Source: Candidatus Frackibacter sp. WG13
Lineage (GTDB): Bacteria > Bacillota > Halanaerobiia > Halobacteroidales > Acetohalobiaceae
NCBI RefSeq assembly: GCF_900114655.1
Contig: NZ_FOTT01000002.1
Location: 62,001 to 126,000 of the forward strand
Direction of reading: 5' to 3'
DNA: 64,000 nt
The position numbers were made by a program, and so were the translations under genes. Below, one piece after another: positions 28,000 to 37,443 of the stretch (the first letter of the stretch is position 1; each line of letters starts with the position of its first letter). The notes beneath the pieces are model-generated. The model saw only the letters and a list, made by a program, of their open reading frames with translations. It did not search any database and was not told where the DNA came from.

Positions 28000-29277
28000 A
28001 TGCAAGATGTAATTATAGCAATTGCAATCTTTGCTATAACATACTGGTTCATAATTACTGAAATTGTGCATAAGGCAACAGTTGCTTTATTAGGTGCAGT
28101 TTTGATGGCATTATTTAAAATTTTAACTCAGGAAGAAGCATTTTCTTATATAGATTTTAATACGATTGGCTTACTAATAGGAATGATGATTATTGTGGCT
28201 ATTACTAAAAAAACAGGTCTCTTTCAATATTTAGCTATTAAAGCAGCTAAGTTGGCTGAGGGTGACCCATTAAGGATACTATTAAGTTTTGCATTTGTGA
28301 CTGCTGTTTCGTCGGCTTTACTGGATAATGTAACGACGGTTCTTTTAATGGCACCGGTTACTCTATTAATTACTGATTCGCTAGAGATTGATCCTACGCC
28401 ATTCTTAATTACGCAGATTTTAGCATCTAATATCGGTGGAACAGCGACAATGATAGGAGACCCGCCGAATATTATGATAGGCAGTGCAACAGATTTAGGT
28501 TTTGTAGATTTTGTTGTAAATTTGGCTCCAGTAGTAGTTGTGATTTTTGGAGTTATTATTTTGATTATTAAAAAGATGTATGCTAATCAATTAAAGGTTT
28601 CCAGTGAAGTAAAAGAAAGAATTAAAGATTTTGATGAGCATAAGGTATTACAAGATAAGAAATTATTAGTGAAATCGTTATTCATTTTAGGTTTAACAAT
28701 TCTCGGTTTTGCTTTTCATCAATTCTTAGAATTAGAATCAGCTATAATAGCATTAGCAGGTGCTGCAATTCTATTATTTTTAAGTAATTTAGACCCCGAA
28801 AAGATATTAGAAGATGTCGAATGGCCTACTATCTTCTTCTTTGCTGCTTTATTTGTAATAGTAGGAGGTTTAGAAGAAGTAGGGGTTATTGAATGGGTAG
28901 CTCATAAAGTTTTAGGATTAACACAAGGAAACTTAGTATTAATGGCATTATTGATCTTGTGGGTTTCTGCTTTAGCATCTACAGTAATCGATAATATTCC
29001 TTTTGTTGCTACTATGATTCCATTAATTCAAGCATTATCTATTGCTGACCCCACTTTACAGATAGAACCTTTATGGTGGTCTTTGGCATTAGGTGCTTGT
29101 TTAGGAGGTAATGGTTCATTAGTAGGTGCTTCAGCTAATGTAGTAGTAGCCGGAATAGCTGCTAAGCATGATAATCCTATCTCTTTTAAAGAATATTTAA
29201 AAGTTGGCTTTCCATTAATGTTGATTATGATATTCATTTCTTCAATATATATATATTTGAGGTATTTAATGCAATGA
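28000..29277 (+). CDS. ArsB/NhaD-type ion transporter
   Basis: A 425-residue inner-membrane protein of the ion transporter superfamily with about eleven helices. Two related halves carry the motifs SALLDNVTTVLLMAPVT / IGGTATMIGDPPNIMIG and STVIDNIPFVATMIPL / GGNGSLVGASANVVVAG, which form the paired re-entrant transport core of ArsB, NhaD and citrate transporters. NhaD-like sodium/proton exchange would suit a halophile, but the ion is not certain. ATG at 28000 is nine bases after TAGGAG. Confidence 0.85.
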   Translation: MQDVIIAIAIFAITYWFIITEIVHKATVALLGAVLMALFKILTQEEAFSYIDFNTIGLLIGMMIIVAITKKTGLFQYLAIKAAKLAEGDPLRILLSFAFVTAVSSALLDNVTTVLLMAPVTLLITDSLEIDPTPFLITQILASNIGGTATMIGDPPNIMIGSATDLGFVDFVVNLAPVVVVIFGVIILIIKKMYANQLKVSSEVKERIKDFDEHKVLQDKKLLVKSLFILGLTILGFAFHQFLELESAIIALAGAAILLFLSNLDPEKILEDVEWPTIFFFAALFVIVGGLEEVGVIEWVAHKVLGLTQGNLVLMALLILWVSALASTVIDNIPFVATMIPLIQALSIADPTLQIEPLWWSLALGACLGGNGSLVGASANVVVAGIAAKHDNPISFKEYLKVGFPLMLIMIFISSIYIYLRYLMQ

Positions 29278-29364
29278 TTAAAGTATAAACGGGTTATTAG
29301 AGTACTTAATATTTTAAAAGGTCTATGATAAGTTCTATTTAGTTTGGTAATATTAAATAATAAT

Positions 29365-29402
29365 AAAACCACTAATTTTTAAAAAAATTAGTGGTTTTTA
29401 AA
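29365..29402. terminator. Long terminator after the transporter
   Basis: A perfect 16-bp stem (29365-29380 with 29383-29398) with A-rich and T-rich ends; it could act in both directions. Confidence 0.85.
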
Positions 29403-29430
29403 CTGAAATAAGAGAGGTTATTGAAGATAA

Positions 29431-30486
29431 ATGAAAGTGATCAAAGGAACTAAGATATTTAAAGGAAGAGATAATAGCTCTATAATTGACTGTAGTAAAA
29501 TTTTGAACAAAGGAGAATTAGTGGCCTTTCCCACAGAAACGGTCTATGGTTTAGGGGCTAATGCTTTAGATGAGGAAGCAGTAAGAAAGATATTTAAAGC
29601 TAAAGGAAGACCGGCAGATAACCCATTGATAGTACATATTGCTTCATTGAAACAGATAGAGGACTTAGTTTTAGAAGTGCCAGGGGATGTCAAACAGTTA
29701 AGTAATAAGTTTTGGCCAGGACCACTAACTTTAGTTCTGAAAAAGAAAGATATAATACCCGATATAACAACTGGTGGTTTAGATACAATAGCAATTAGAA
29801 TGCCAGACCATGAAGTAGCTTTAAACTTATTGCGGACAAGCCAATTACCAATAGCGGCTCCTAGTGCTAATTTATCCGGTCGTCCTAGTCCAACTACTGC
29901 TCAACATGTTATCATGGATTTAGCCGGTAGAATTGATGCTGTCATTGATGGAGGAGCTACTGGAATTGGAGTAGAGTCAACGGTGCTTAGCTTAGTAGAT
30001 GAGCAACCTACCTTATTGCGCCCGGGAGGCATAACCTATGAAGAGCTAGAGAGTCTTTTAGGTGAAGTTATAATCGATTCAGCAGTTAAAGCAGAGATGG
30101 CTGATGATGATCAATTAGCTCTTGCTCCTGGGATGAAGTATCAACACTATTCACCGGAAGCTAAGGTTATTCTAATAGAAGGAGAGAAAGATAGGATAGC
30201 TAAAAGAATAACCAAGTTAACGGATAAGTATTTATCTGAAGGGTTAGAGGTAGGAGTTATGGCTACTAAAGAGAATGTAGATTTTTATGATGATGGAAGA
30301 ATTAAGGTAATGGGTAGTCGTAATAATTTGCACGAGATAAGCGCTAATATATTTAAGTTATTAAGAGAGTTCGATGAAATAGGTATAGATATCATTTTGG
30401 CAGAAGGATTGCCAACAGATGGTTTAGGCTTAGCAATTATGAATAGATTAAGAAAGGCAGCTGCATATCAGATAATTAATGTCTAA
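29431..30486 (+). CDS. tsaC: Threonylcarbamoyl-AMP synthase (Sua5/YwlC type)
   Basis: Makes threonylcarbamoyl-AMP from threonine, bicarbonate and ATP for the t6A37 modification of tRNA. The N-terminal YrdC domain (about 10-210) has FPTETVYGLGANA and GRPADNPLIVHI; the C-terminal Sua5 domain (about 240-350) begins after the linker LAPGMKYQHYSPEA. The 351-residue length marks the longer Sua5 form. First gene of the tsaC-ywlE-rpiB-glyA run known from Bacillus. Confidence 0.94.
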   Translation: MKVIKGTKIFKGRDNSSIIDCSKILNKGELVAFPTETVYGLGANALDEEAVRKIFKAKGRPADNPLIVHIASLKQIEDLVLEVPGDVKQLSNKFWPGPLTLVLKKKDIIPDITTGGLDTIAIRMPDHEVALNLLRTSQLPIAAPSANLSGRPSPTTAQHVIMDLAGRIDAVIDGGATGIGVESTVLSLVDEQPTLLRPGGITYEELESLLGEVIIDSAVKAEMADDDQLALAPGMKYQHYSPEAKVILIEGEKDRIAKRITKLTDKYLSEGLEVGVMATKENVDFYDDGRIKVMGSRNNLHEISANIFKLLREFDEIGIDIILAEGLPTDGLGLAIMNRLRKAAAYQIINV

Positions 30487-30506
30487 TTGGTTATAGGGGG
30501 TGAATT

Positions 30507-31193
30507 ATGAAACATAAGATTCTCTTTGTTTGCACAGGCAACACATGTCGCAGTAGTATGGCAGAATATATATTAAATGATTTAGTTGAAAATGAAAAGT
30601 ATCAAGTCAAATCTGCAGGTCTTTCAGCAATGGAAGGTGATTCAGCAGCACCTCAGGCTGAACAGGTTATGGATGAAAAAGGGATAGATATGTCTGGACA
30701 TCAGGCGCAAAGGTTAACAGAAGAGTTAGTAGATGAGGCCGATTTAATCTTAACTATGACTACACAACATAAGAGTTCAATCTTAAATATGTATCCTGAT
30801 TGTAGAGGCAAGGTCTTTACGTTAAAAGAATTCGCTGAAGACGCAGATGAATTAGAAGGTTTAACTGAAGAGTTACAAGAAGTTTATAGTAGAATCAATA
30901 ATAAGCGTGAAATCTTTTTAGATGAGAATGGTGCTAAAATTGAAAGGTTAAGAAAGAGACACCAGGAGTTAATGCAAGAGATAGGTGAAATTGAAGATGA
31001 ATTAAATCGATTAGAGGAAGAGTTATCCAAAGAGATAGCTGAGGATAAGAAGGAATTAAAACGATTACAGAATGAAATGCAAAGTTTAAATGTTAGTGAT
31101 CCTTTTGGACAGCCTATTTCTGTTTATCGCCAGTGTGCTAAGGAAATAGAGAAACATATTAAACTATCTCTTGACAAGATAGATGATTTTTAA
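30507..31193 (+). CDS. ywlE: Low-molecular-weight phosphatase, probably protein-arginine phosphatase, with coiled-coil insertion
   Basis: The phosphatase loop CTGNTCRS (C9, R15) and the general-acid loop DPFG (D198) are present. The threonine T13 within the loop is the residue that in Bacillus YwlE favours phosphoarginine over phosphotyrosine. The usual protein is about 150 residues; here it is 228, because a charged, heptad-like segment (about residues 118-193, LRKRHQELMQEIGEIEDEL and following) is inserted before the acid loop. It lies between tsaC and rpiB as in Bacillus. Confidence 0.85.
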   Translation: MKHKILFVCTGNTCRSSMAEYILNDLVENEKYQVKSAGLSAMEGDSAAPQAEQVMDEKGIDMSGHQAQRLTEELVDEADLILTMTTQHKSSILNMYPDCRGKVFTLKEFAEDADELEGLTEELQEVYSRINNKREIFLDENGAKIERLRKRHQELMQEIGEIEDELNRLEEELSKEIAEDKKELKRLQNEMQSLNVSDPFGQPISVYRQCAKEIEKHIKLSLDKIDDF

Positions 31194-31265
31194 AGTATAA
31201 AATTCAATTTGTGAGCAGGAGTATACTTAAAATTCAAGAATAAATATATGGAGGTGGCAAAAAAT

Positions 31266-31697
31266 ATGAAAGTGGCCTTAGGAAGTGATCATGGAGGGTA
31301 CGAGATAAAAGAAGAGATAAAAGAGTATTTAGAAGAAGCAGAAGTAGAGTATAAAGATTTTGGGACGTTTTCTACAGATTCAGTGGACTATCCTGATATT
31401 GCTATACCAGTAGCTGAAGCAGTTTCTAAGAGGGAATATGATAGAGGTATCTTAGTCTGTGGGACTGGAATCGGGATGTCAATTACCGCTAATAAATTTA
31501 AAGGAGTTAGAGCAGCTTTATGCCATGACTTATTTTCGGCCAAAGCAACAAGAGCACATAACGATTCAAATGTTTTAACTATGGGAGAGAGAGTGGTTGG
31601 TAAAGGCCTAGCTTTAGAGATAGTTAAGGTGTGGTTAGGAACAGAGTTTGATGGTGGACGACACCAAAGAAGGATTAATAAAATTAAAGAACTTTAA
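31266..31697 (+). CDS. rpiB: Ribose-5-phosphate isomerase B
   Basis: Interconverts ribose 5-phosphate and ribulose 5-phosphate. The 143-residue protein begins MKVALGSDHGGYEIKE with the phosphate-binding DHGG and has the cysteine loop VCGTGIGMSITANK. The ATG at 31266 is chosen because AGGTGG is eight bases upstream; an in-frame ATG at 31248 precedes the site. Same operon order as in Bacillus. Confidence 0.94.
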   Translation: MKVALGSDHGGYEIKEEIKEYLEEAEVEYKDFGTFSTDSVDYPDIAIPVAEAVSKREYDRGILVCGTGIGMSITANKFKGVRAALCHDLFSAKATRAHNDSNVLTMGERVVGKGLALEIVKVWLGTEFDGGRHQRRINKIKEL

Positions 31698-31746
31698 TAA
31701 TATATGAGAAGTATAGTAGAAGAGTAGAGATTAAGGAGTGTTATTA

Positions 31747-32985
31747 ATGAGCAAACTAAAGCAAATAGATCCTGAGATATCAAAAGTAATCAAACAAGAA
31801 GAAGAGAGACAGAGGGAGAAGATTGAATTAATAGCTTCGGAAAATTTTGTTAGTGAAGCGGTTTTAGAGGCTATGGGAACTGTCTTAACTAATAAGTATG
31901 CGGAAGGATATCCAGGTGCGAGGTATTATGGTGGATGTGAATATGTAGACGTTGCAGAAGAGCTTGCTATCGAACGAGCTAAGGAGCTATTTGGAGCTGA
32001 TCATGCTAATGTACAGCCCCATGCAGGCTCACAGGCTAATGCTGCTGTTTATGCTGCTGTTTTGGATCACGGCGATACTGTCTTAGGTATGGACTTGACA
32101 CATGGAGGACATTTAACCCATGGAAGTAAAGTTAACTTTTCTGGAAAACAATTTAATTTTATTTCTTATGGAGTTAGTAAAGAGACTGAAGCGTTAGATT
32201 ATGATGAACTTTTAGATATTGCCAAGCAGTATCAACCTAAGCTAATCGTTGCAGGAGCTAGTGCGTATGCGAGAGAGTTAGACTTTGCTAAATTTAGGGA
32301 GATAGCAGATGCAGTAGATGCATATTTAATGGTAGACATAGCACATATAGCTGGCTTAATAGCAGCTGGATTACATTCTGATCCGGTTCCTTATGCTGAA
32401 TTTGTGACTACCACAACTCATAAGACTTTACGAGGCCCGCGAGGTGGAATGATTCTTTGTAAAGAAGAGTTTGCAAAAGCTATTGATAAAGCAATCTTTC
32501 CTGGCTTACAAGGTGGTCCATTAATGCATGTGATTGCTGCTAAGGCAGTCGCTTTAAAAGAAGCCTTAGAACCAGAGTTCAAGGAATATCAAAAGCAGAT
32601 TATTGATAATGCAAAAGTGTTAGCCGAAGGGATCAAAGCAGGAGGATATAGTTTAGTCTCTGGCGGTACTGATAATCACTTAATATTAATCAATTTAAAG
32701 GATAAAGATATTACCGGCTTAGCAGCAGAAGAAGCATTAGATGAGGTTGGAATTACTGTTAATAAGAATACAGTACCTTTTGAAACTCGAAGTCCTAAAG
32801 TAACTAGTGGAGTAAGAATTGGTACTCCAGCAGTTACAACTAGAGGAATGAAGGAACCAGAAATGAAGAAGATTGCTGAATTAATTACTAAGGTATTGAA
32901 TAACATAAATAATGATGAAGTAAAAGAGGAAGTTAAAGAAGGCGTTAAAGAGTTAGTAAGTAGATTTCCTTTACATCAAAAATAA
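31747..32985 (+). CDS. glyA: Serine hydroxymethyltransferase
   Basis: A pyridoxal-phosphate enzyme that converts serine and tetrahydrofolate to glycine and methylene-tetrahydrofolate. The 412-residue protein has the cofactor lysine in [14 protein letters not shown] and the N-terminal [16 protein letters not shown] at 31747 is eight bases after AAGGAG. The C-terminus is slightly extended by a charged [12 protein letters not shown] stretch. Confidence 0.97.
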   Translation: MSKLKQIDPEISKVIKQEEERQREKIELIASENFVSEAVLEAMGTVLTNKYAEGYPGARYYGGCEYVDVAEELAIERAKELFGADHANVQPHAGSQANAAVYAAVLDHGDTVLGMDLTHGGHLTHGSKVNFSGKQFNFISYGVSKETEALDYDELLDIAKQYQPKLIVAGASAYARELDFAKFREIADAVDAYLMVDIAHIAGLIAAGLHSDPVPYAEFVTTTTHKTLRGPRGGMILCKEEFAKAIDKAIFPGLQGGPLMHVIAAKAVALKEALEPEFKEYQKQIIDNAKVLAEGIKAGGYSLVSGGTDNHLILINLKDKDITGLAAEEALDEVGITVNKNTVPFETRSPKVTSGVRIGTPAVTTRGMKEPEMKKIAELITKVLNNINNDEVKEEVKEGVKELVSRFPLHQK

Positions 32986-33005
32986 TTCAAGGAGGCAGTT
33001 TACCG

Positions 33006-33635
33006 ATGAGTGAAGTACATATTATTGATCATCCTTTAATTCAACATAAGTTAACTTATATTCGAGATAAGAGTACAGGTGCTAAGGAATTTAGAGAATT
33101 AGTAGAAGAGGTTTCAACTTTGATGGCTTATGAAGTAACTCGTCATTTACCGTTGAAAGATATTGAAATTGAGACACCAGTAATTAAGACTGACTCTAAA
33201 GTTATTGCTGGTAAGAAGTTAGGAATTGTACCTATTTTAAGAGCTGGCTTAGGAATGGTAGATGGAATTTTGAAATTAATTCCTGCTGCTAAGGTAGGTC
33301 ACGTAGGCTTATATAGAGATCCAGAGACTTTAGAGCCGGTAGAATATTATTGTAAAATGCCAACAGATATAGAGAATAGAGAATTAATTGTAGTTGACCC
33401 GATGTTAGCTACCGGAGGTTCTGCCGAAGCAGGGATTCAATTTGTAAAGGATAGAGGTGCTAAGAAGATTAAATTTGTATGCTTAATAGCTGCCCCAGAG
33501 GGGATTGAAAGAATACAGAAAGCTCATCCTGACGTAGATATCTATACTGCTTCCGTGGATGAAAAATTAAATGATCATGCTTATATCGTTCCTGGACTAG
33601 GAGATGCTGGAGACCGGCTTTATGGAACCAAATAA
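33006..33635 (+). CDS. upp: Uracil phosphoribosyltransferase
   Basis: Salvages uracil to UMP using PRPP. The 209-residue protein has the PRPP-binding [10 protein letters not shown] and the uracil-binding end [15 protein letters not shown]. It follows glyA by 20 bases and overlaps the next gene by 14 bases, so both pyrimidine genes are translated together. Confidence 0.97.
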   Translation: MSEVHIIDHPLIQHKLTYIRDKSTGAKEFRELVEEVSTLMAYEVTRHLPLKDIEIETPVIKTDSKVIAGKKLGIVPILRAGLGMVDGILKLIPAAKVGHVGLYRDPETLEPVEYYCKMPTDIENRELIVVDPMLATGGSAEAGIQFVKDRGAKKIKFVCLIAAPEGIERIQKAHPDVDIYTASVDEKLNDHAYIVPGLGDAGDRLYGTK

Positions 33636-34101
33636 TGTAAAACGACCTGAGTTGGACGATAGGCCGAGTTGGAATGAATATTTTATGGAATTGACTTCAG
33701 TAGTAGCTAAGAGGTCTACTTGCCTGCGTAGAAATGTAGGAGCTATATTAGTAAAAGAGCGTAGAGTCTTAGCCACTGGTTATAATGGTGCTCCTAGCGG
33801 ATTGGGACACTGTGCTGAAGTCGGTTGTATTAGAGAAACACATGAAGTTCCATCTGGAGAACGTCATGAATTATGCCGAGGATTGCATGCTGAACAGAAT
33901 GCAATTATCCAGGCTGCATTACATGGTACTTCTATTGATGGGGCAATTTTGTATTGTACTCATCAGCCATGTGTTCTCTGCGCAAAAATGATTATTAATG
34001 CGGGAGTAAAGAGAATAGTATTTGCCGGTTCTTATCCTGATGAGTTATCAACTAATATGCTAAAAGAGGCAGGGGTTGAATTAACAGAGTTTAGCAAATG
34101 A
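33622..34101 (+). CDS. comEB: dCMP deaminase (ComEB type)
   Basis: A zinc-dependent deaminase of 159 residues that turns dCMP into dUMP. The zinc-binding HAEQNAI and PCVLCAK motifs are intact, and the extra cysteines and histidine before them (GHCAEVGC) are also seen in dCMP deaminases. ATG at 33622 follows GGAG by nine bases; the earlier ATG at 33604 has no spacing. It overlaps upp. Confidence 0.93.
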   Translation: MEPNNVKRPELDDRPSWNEYFMELTSVVAKRSTCLRRNVGAILVKERRVLATGYNGAPSGLGHCAEVGCIRETHEVPSGERHELCRGLHAEQNAIIQAALHGTSIDGAILYCTHQPCVLCAKMIINAGVKRIVFAGSYPDELSTNMLKEAGVELTEFSK

Positions 34102-34124
34102 CATAAGATGGTAAGCTGCTATTG

Positions 34125-34153
34125 TTGACAATTGGCTTATAACTATATAGAAT
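34125..34153 (+). promoter_or_regulatory. Sigma-A promoter of the glycosyltransferase gene
   Basis: A perfect TTGACA (34125-34130), a 17-base spacer and TAGAAT (34148-34153). Confidence 0.7.
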
Positions 34154-34191
34154 ATGGAAAGACAGTAGCGGAATAGAAAGGATGATTTTAG

Positions 34192-35238
34192 ATGCTTAAA
34201 TATATTTTAGCTTTTGGAATTGCGGCATCGATAACTTATGTTTTAACCCCTGTAATTGAAAGGTTAGCTATACAAGTGGGAGCCGTTGATATTCCTAATG
34301 ATCGGCGGGTTAATCGACATCCAGTGGCTAATCTAGGTGGGATAGCGATTTATTGTGGTTTTATAATAGCTGTTTTATTATTACTAGAACATGATCTTAA
34401 ATTAGTAGGGATTATAATAAGTAGTACTTTAATGTTAATTGTTGGTTTAGTTGATGATCTTAAAGAAATTTCACCTAAAAGTAAGTTGTTATGGCAGATT
34501 ATTGCTGCGTTAACTTTAGTTTCATTTGGAATTAGGATAGAGTTTATTACTAATCCATTAGGAGGAATGTTTTATTTAGGTGCACTAAGTATACCATTTA
34601 CTATCTTTTGGTTAGTGGCAATTACAAATACAGTTAATTTAATTGATGGATTAGATGGTTTAGCAGCAGGTGTATCGACAATCGCCTCTTTAACCTTATT
34701 TATTGTGGCTATGCAAGAAGCAGAATTATTGGTTATGGCTTTAGCGATTACTATAGCAGGAGCATGCTTAGGTTTTTTGCAGTATAACTTTAATCCTGCT
34801 CAGATATTCATGGGAGATACTGGTTCTTTATTTTTAGGGTTCTTATTGGCTACGATTTCTACAGTAGGAGCTTTAAAGAGTGCTGCTACTATGACATTGG
34901 TGATTCCTATTTTGGCTTTAGGGGTTCCTATCTTTGATACTCTATTTGCTATTATTAGAAGACATCAAAATGGGAAGCCTATCTTCAAAGCTGACAAAGG
35001 TCATATTCACCATCGCTTATTAAAGTTAGGTCTGACGCATAAACAAGCAGTAATAGTAGTTTATTTAATCAGTCTTTCTTTAGGGTTAATAGCTATTGCT
35101 ATTAATGGTGCCTCGGAGGTACAGACCCTATTTATCTTAATTACTATCATAACTATCTTGCTTTCTGGCTCCTATAAATTAGGAATCATTAACTTAGATA
35201 TTGGTTCTACTAAAGAAGAATATAAGAAAGTTGGTTAA
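34192..35238 (+). CDS. Undecaprenyl-phosphate sugar-1-phosphate transferase (WecA/TagO, MraY family)
   Basis: A polytopic inner-membrane enzyme (348 residues, about ten helices) that moves a sugar phosphate, probably GlcNAc-1-phosphate, onto undecaprenyl phosphate, the first step of surface polysaccharide synthesis. The family motifs VGLVDDLKE, LIDGLDGLAAG, FNPAQIFMGDTGSLFLGF and the late KGHIHHRL are all present. The neighbour wecB makes the related sugar UDP-ManNAc. It starts at ATG behind AAAGGATG. Confidence 0.92.
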   Translation: MLKYILAFGIAASITYVLTPVIERLAIQVGAVDIPNDRRVNRHPVANLGGIAIYCGFIIAVLLLLEHDLKLVGIIISSTLMLIVGLVDDLKEISPKSKLLWQIIAALTLVSFGIRIEFITNPLGGMFYLGALSIPFTIFWLVAITNTVNLIDGLDGLAAGVSTIASLTLFIVAMQEAELLVMALAITIAGACLGFLQYNFNPAQIFMGDTGSLFLGFLLATISTVGALKSAATMTLVIPILALGVPIFDTLFAIIRRHQNGKPIFKADKGHIHHRLLKLGLTHKQAVIVVYLISLSLGLIAIAINGASEVQTLFILITIITILLSGSYKLGIINLDIGSTKEEYKKVG

Positions 35239-35250
35239 CCTTTAGATAAG

Positions 35251-35288
35251 ACCGACTAGTTTATTAATTAATAAACTAGTCGGTTTTA
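35251..35288 (+). terminator. Perfect 34-bp palindromic terminator
   Basis: Bases 35251-35284 read the same on both strands (ACCGACTAGTTTATTAA and its mirror) and are followed by TTTAT. Confidence 0.8.
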
Positions 35289-35331
35289 TACATAGTTTTT
35301 TAAAGAAATCATATAATAGAGTAGTGGTGAG

Positions 35332-36471
35332 ATGGTTATAAAAAGGTGGTGGCGAAAGATTAAGAAGGTTGCAGTTATATTTGGAACTAGACCAGAGGCG
35401 ATTAAGATGGCACCGGTGATTAAAGAGTTAGAAGGGTCTCCAGGTTTAGATGTGTTTGTAATTGTAACTGCTCAGCATAGAGAGCTATTAGATCAGGTTT
35501 TAGATCTATTTACAATTACTCCTGATTATGATTTAGATATTATGGAAACCGAGCAGAGTTTAGAGCAGATTACTAGCAAAGTCATACAAGGTTTAGACCA
35601 AATTCTAAGCAATGAAAGGCCAGATATGATTTTAGTACATGGTGATACAACTACTACTTTTGCTAGTGCTTTAGCTGGGTATTATAAACAGATTCCGATC
35701 GGTCATGTAGAGGCGGGATTAAGAACTTATAATAAATATAATCCGTTTCCAGAAGAGATGAATAGACGTTTAAGTGGTGTTTTAGCAGGGCTTCATTTTG
35801 CACCAACAGAAGAAGCGAAGGGTAATCTATTACAAGAGAATGTAATGAAAGAGAAAATATTTGTAACCGGCAATACTGTAATCGATGCTCTATTACGAAC
35901 GTTTGATAAGGATTATGAGTTTGTAGACCCATTAATAAAAGACGTAGATTTTAAAAATAAAGATATTATCTTACTAACTGCTCATCGAAGGGAGAACTTA
36001 GGCAAAGCTTTAACTGAGATCTGTGAGGCAGTCAAAAAGATTTTAATACAGAAGCCACAAGTAGAGATTATCTTTCCGATGCATCCTAACCCTAAGGTCC
36101 GTAGAACGGTAAGGAGGTTATTGGAAGAAGAATCGAGAATACATTTAATTGAACCTTTAGGATATAAGGAGTTTGTTAACCTAATGGGGAGGGTAGATAT
36201 TATTTTAACTGATTCTGGTGGTATACAAGAGGAGGCACCATCTTTAGGTAAGCCAGTATTAGTCTTGCGAGAGAGGACAGAGCGACCTGAAGCGATAACT
36301 GCTGGGACTGTGCAGCTAGTAGGACATAGTCAAGAGACGATCATAAGCAAGAGCCTTGAATTATTAGAGGACGATAAGGTTTATAAGAGAATGGCTAAGA
36401 AGAAGAATCCTTACGGTGACGGTAAAGCATCTAAGAGAATAAGAGAAGCTTTAATTACATATTTTTTCTAA
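35332..36471 (+). CDS. wecB: UDP-N-acetylglucosamine 2-epimerase (non-hydrolysing)
   Basis: Converts UDP-GlcNAc to UDP-ManNAc for surface polymers. The 379-residue protein has GTRPEAIKMAPVI, HGDTTTTFASAL, HVEAGLRT and the late TDSGGIQEEAPSLGKPVL of the GT-B epimerase family. This ATG has a poor ribosome-binding site. An in-frame ATT at 35359, nine bases after AGGTGG, would give the usual N-terminus (KKVAVIFGTRPE) and may be the true start. Confidence 0.93.
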   Translation: MVIKRWWRKIKKVAVIFGTRPEAIKMAPVIKELEGSPGLDVFVIVTAQHRELLDQVLDLFTITPDYDLDIMETEQSLEQITSKVIQGLDQILSNERPDMILVHGDTTTTFASALAGYYKQIPIGHVEAGLRTYNKYNPFPEEMNRRLSGVLAGLHFAPTEEAKGNLLQENVMKEKIFVTGNTVIDALLRTFDKDYEFVDPLIKDVDFKNKDIILLTAHRRENLGKALTEICEAVKKILIQKPQVEIIFPMHPNPKVRRTVRRLLEEESRIHLIEPLGYKEFVNLMGRVDIILTDSGGIQEEAPSLGKPVLVLRERTERPEAITAGTVQLVGHSQETIISKSLELLEDDKVYKRMAKKKNPYGDGKASKRIREALITYFF

Positions 36472-36500
36472 TTAATTTTGTAATAAATTTAACAATATCC

Positions 36501-36529
36501 TTGCTTTTAATGGTCATTTTTGGTATTAT
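36501..36529 (+). promoter_or_regulatory. Possible promoter of the atp operon
   Basis: TTGCTT (36501-36506), a 17-base spacer and TATTAT (36524-36529). It would give the atp transcript a leader of about 255 bases. Confidence 0.45.
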
Positions 36530-36587
36530 TATAATTGGATTTGTATTATTTATTTATTTTTCATTGTAAGGAAAAAAATTCAATAAA

Positions 36588-36672
36588 AGAAAGATGGTTT
36601 GTCTATTTTTTGCACATAATATCGGGATATGTATGGATTTTGTACATGATTAATGAAGGAGAACCATCTTTT
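36588..36672. repeat. Inverted repeat in the atp leader
   Basis: AAAGATGGTT (36590-36599) is the reverse complement of AACCATCTTT (36662-36671), and a smaller palindrome (ATATC with GATAT) lies inside. It occupies the middle of the 320-base gap 36472-36791, in which I find no gene. Confidence 0.5.
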
Positions 36673-36791
36673 ATGTAGAAATCTATTTATGGGTTTAAAG
36701 ACTTAAGAGGCTTTATGATAAAGGAACTATGGTATTTTCACAATTGTCTGATAATTATAATTATGAAATATAGAAGTGGTGATCCAATTAA

Positions 36792-37019
36792 ATGCTAAAC
36801 AAAGAGGATGTTAAGAGTATTTTAAAGATGTTAAGCATGGTGTCTCAGTTAGGATTAATTATGGTAGCATCTATTGGAATTGGTTTTTTTATCGGACGTT
36901 TTATTGATGGCTTTTTGGACCTCAATTTTATATTTACTGCCATCTTCACTATATTAGGAGTAATTGCTGGATTTTGGAATATATATAAAAGTATTGATTT
37001 TATATTTAATAAGGAGTGA
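36792..37019 (+). CDS. atpZ: AtpZ/AtpI-like small membrane protein
   Basis: A 75-residue protein with two hydrophobic helices (about 17-38 and 45-67) and the family segment GFFIGRFIDGFL. Such proteins open atp operons and are thought to help c-ring assembly or magnesium/calcium handling. It lies directly before the AtpI-like gene. Confidence 0.8.
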   Translation: MLNKEDVKSILKMLSMVSQLGLIMVASIGIGFFIGRFIDGFLDLNFIFTAIFTILGVIAGFWNIYKSIDFIFNKE

Positions 37020-37026
37020 CACTTGG

Positions 37027-37422
37027 TTGCAAAAGGAATTGAAAGAAACAGAAGTTGAAGTTCGTAATAATGTACTCAAAGTAGCAGGGTTAATTACTAT
37101 CTGCTTAGCCTTAACTTTACGAACTGATTGGATATTAGGATACATATTTGGTACAAGCATTTCGTTACTAATGTTTAGGTTATTAGCAGTTACAGTAGAT
37201 GGAGCAATAGAGAAGGGGTTTGATGGTGCTCGAGCTTTAGTCTTTAAAAGATATCTTATTCGCTATTTAATCTATGGTTTAGTGCTTTATGTAGCTTTGC
37301 ACCGTAGTTATTTAAACTTCTTGGCTGTATTAATTGGCTTATTTATGGTTAAGTTTATCATATTAGGTGAAACTTTGTACAAAAAGTTTAAAGACTACTT
37401 AGATAGTTTAGTGGAGAAATGA
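37027..37422 (+). CDS. atpI: ATP synthase protein I-like
   Basis: A 131-residue inner-membrane protein with four hydrophobic helices. Position between atpZ and atpB, size and the LYVALHRSYLNFLAVLIGLF end fit ATP synthase subunit I, an assembly helper for the c ring. Sequence identity in this family is low, so the call rests largely on context. TTG at 37027 is chosen ten bases after AAGGAG. Confidence 0.75.
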   Translation: MQKELKETEVEVRNNVLKVAGLITICLALTLRTDWILGYIFGTSISLLMFRLLAVTVDGAIEKGFDGARALVFKRYLIRYLIYGLVLYVALHRSYLNFLAVLIGLFMVKFIILGETLYKKFKDYLDSLVEK

Positions 37423-37443
37423 TAATAAAGGAGGTGAAGAAGA

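Noticed and set aside
33785-33991. Plus-strand open frame within comEB in another frame
   Set aside because: It lies in the coding region of the zinc-binding deaminase and has no family features.
35251-35284. Perfect 34-bp palindrome considered as an operator or recombination site
   Set aside because: It directly follows a gene and is followed by T residues, so a terminator is the simpler reading.
36590-36671. Inverted repeat before atp considered as an insertion sequence
   Set aside because: Too short for a transposase, no open frame inside and no clear target duplication; kept only as a structural repeat.
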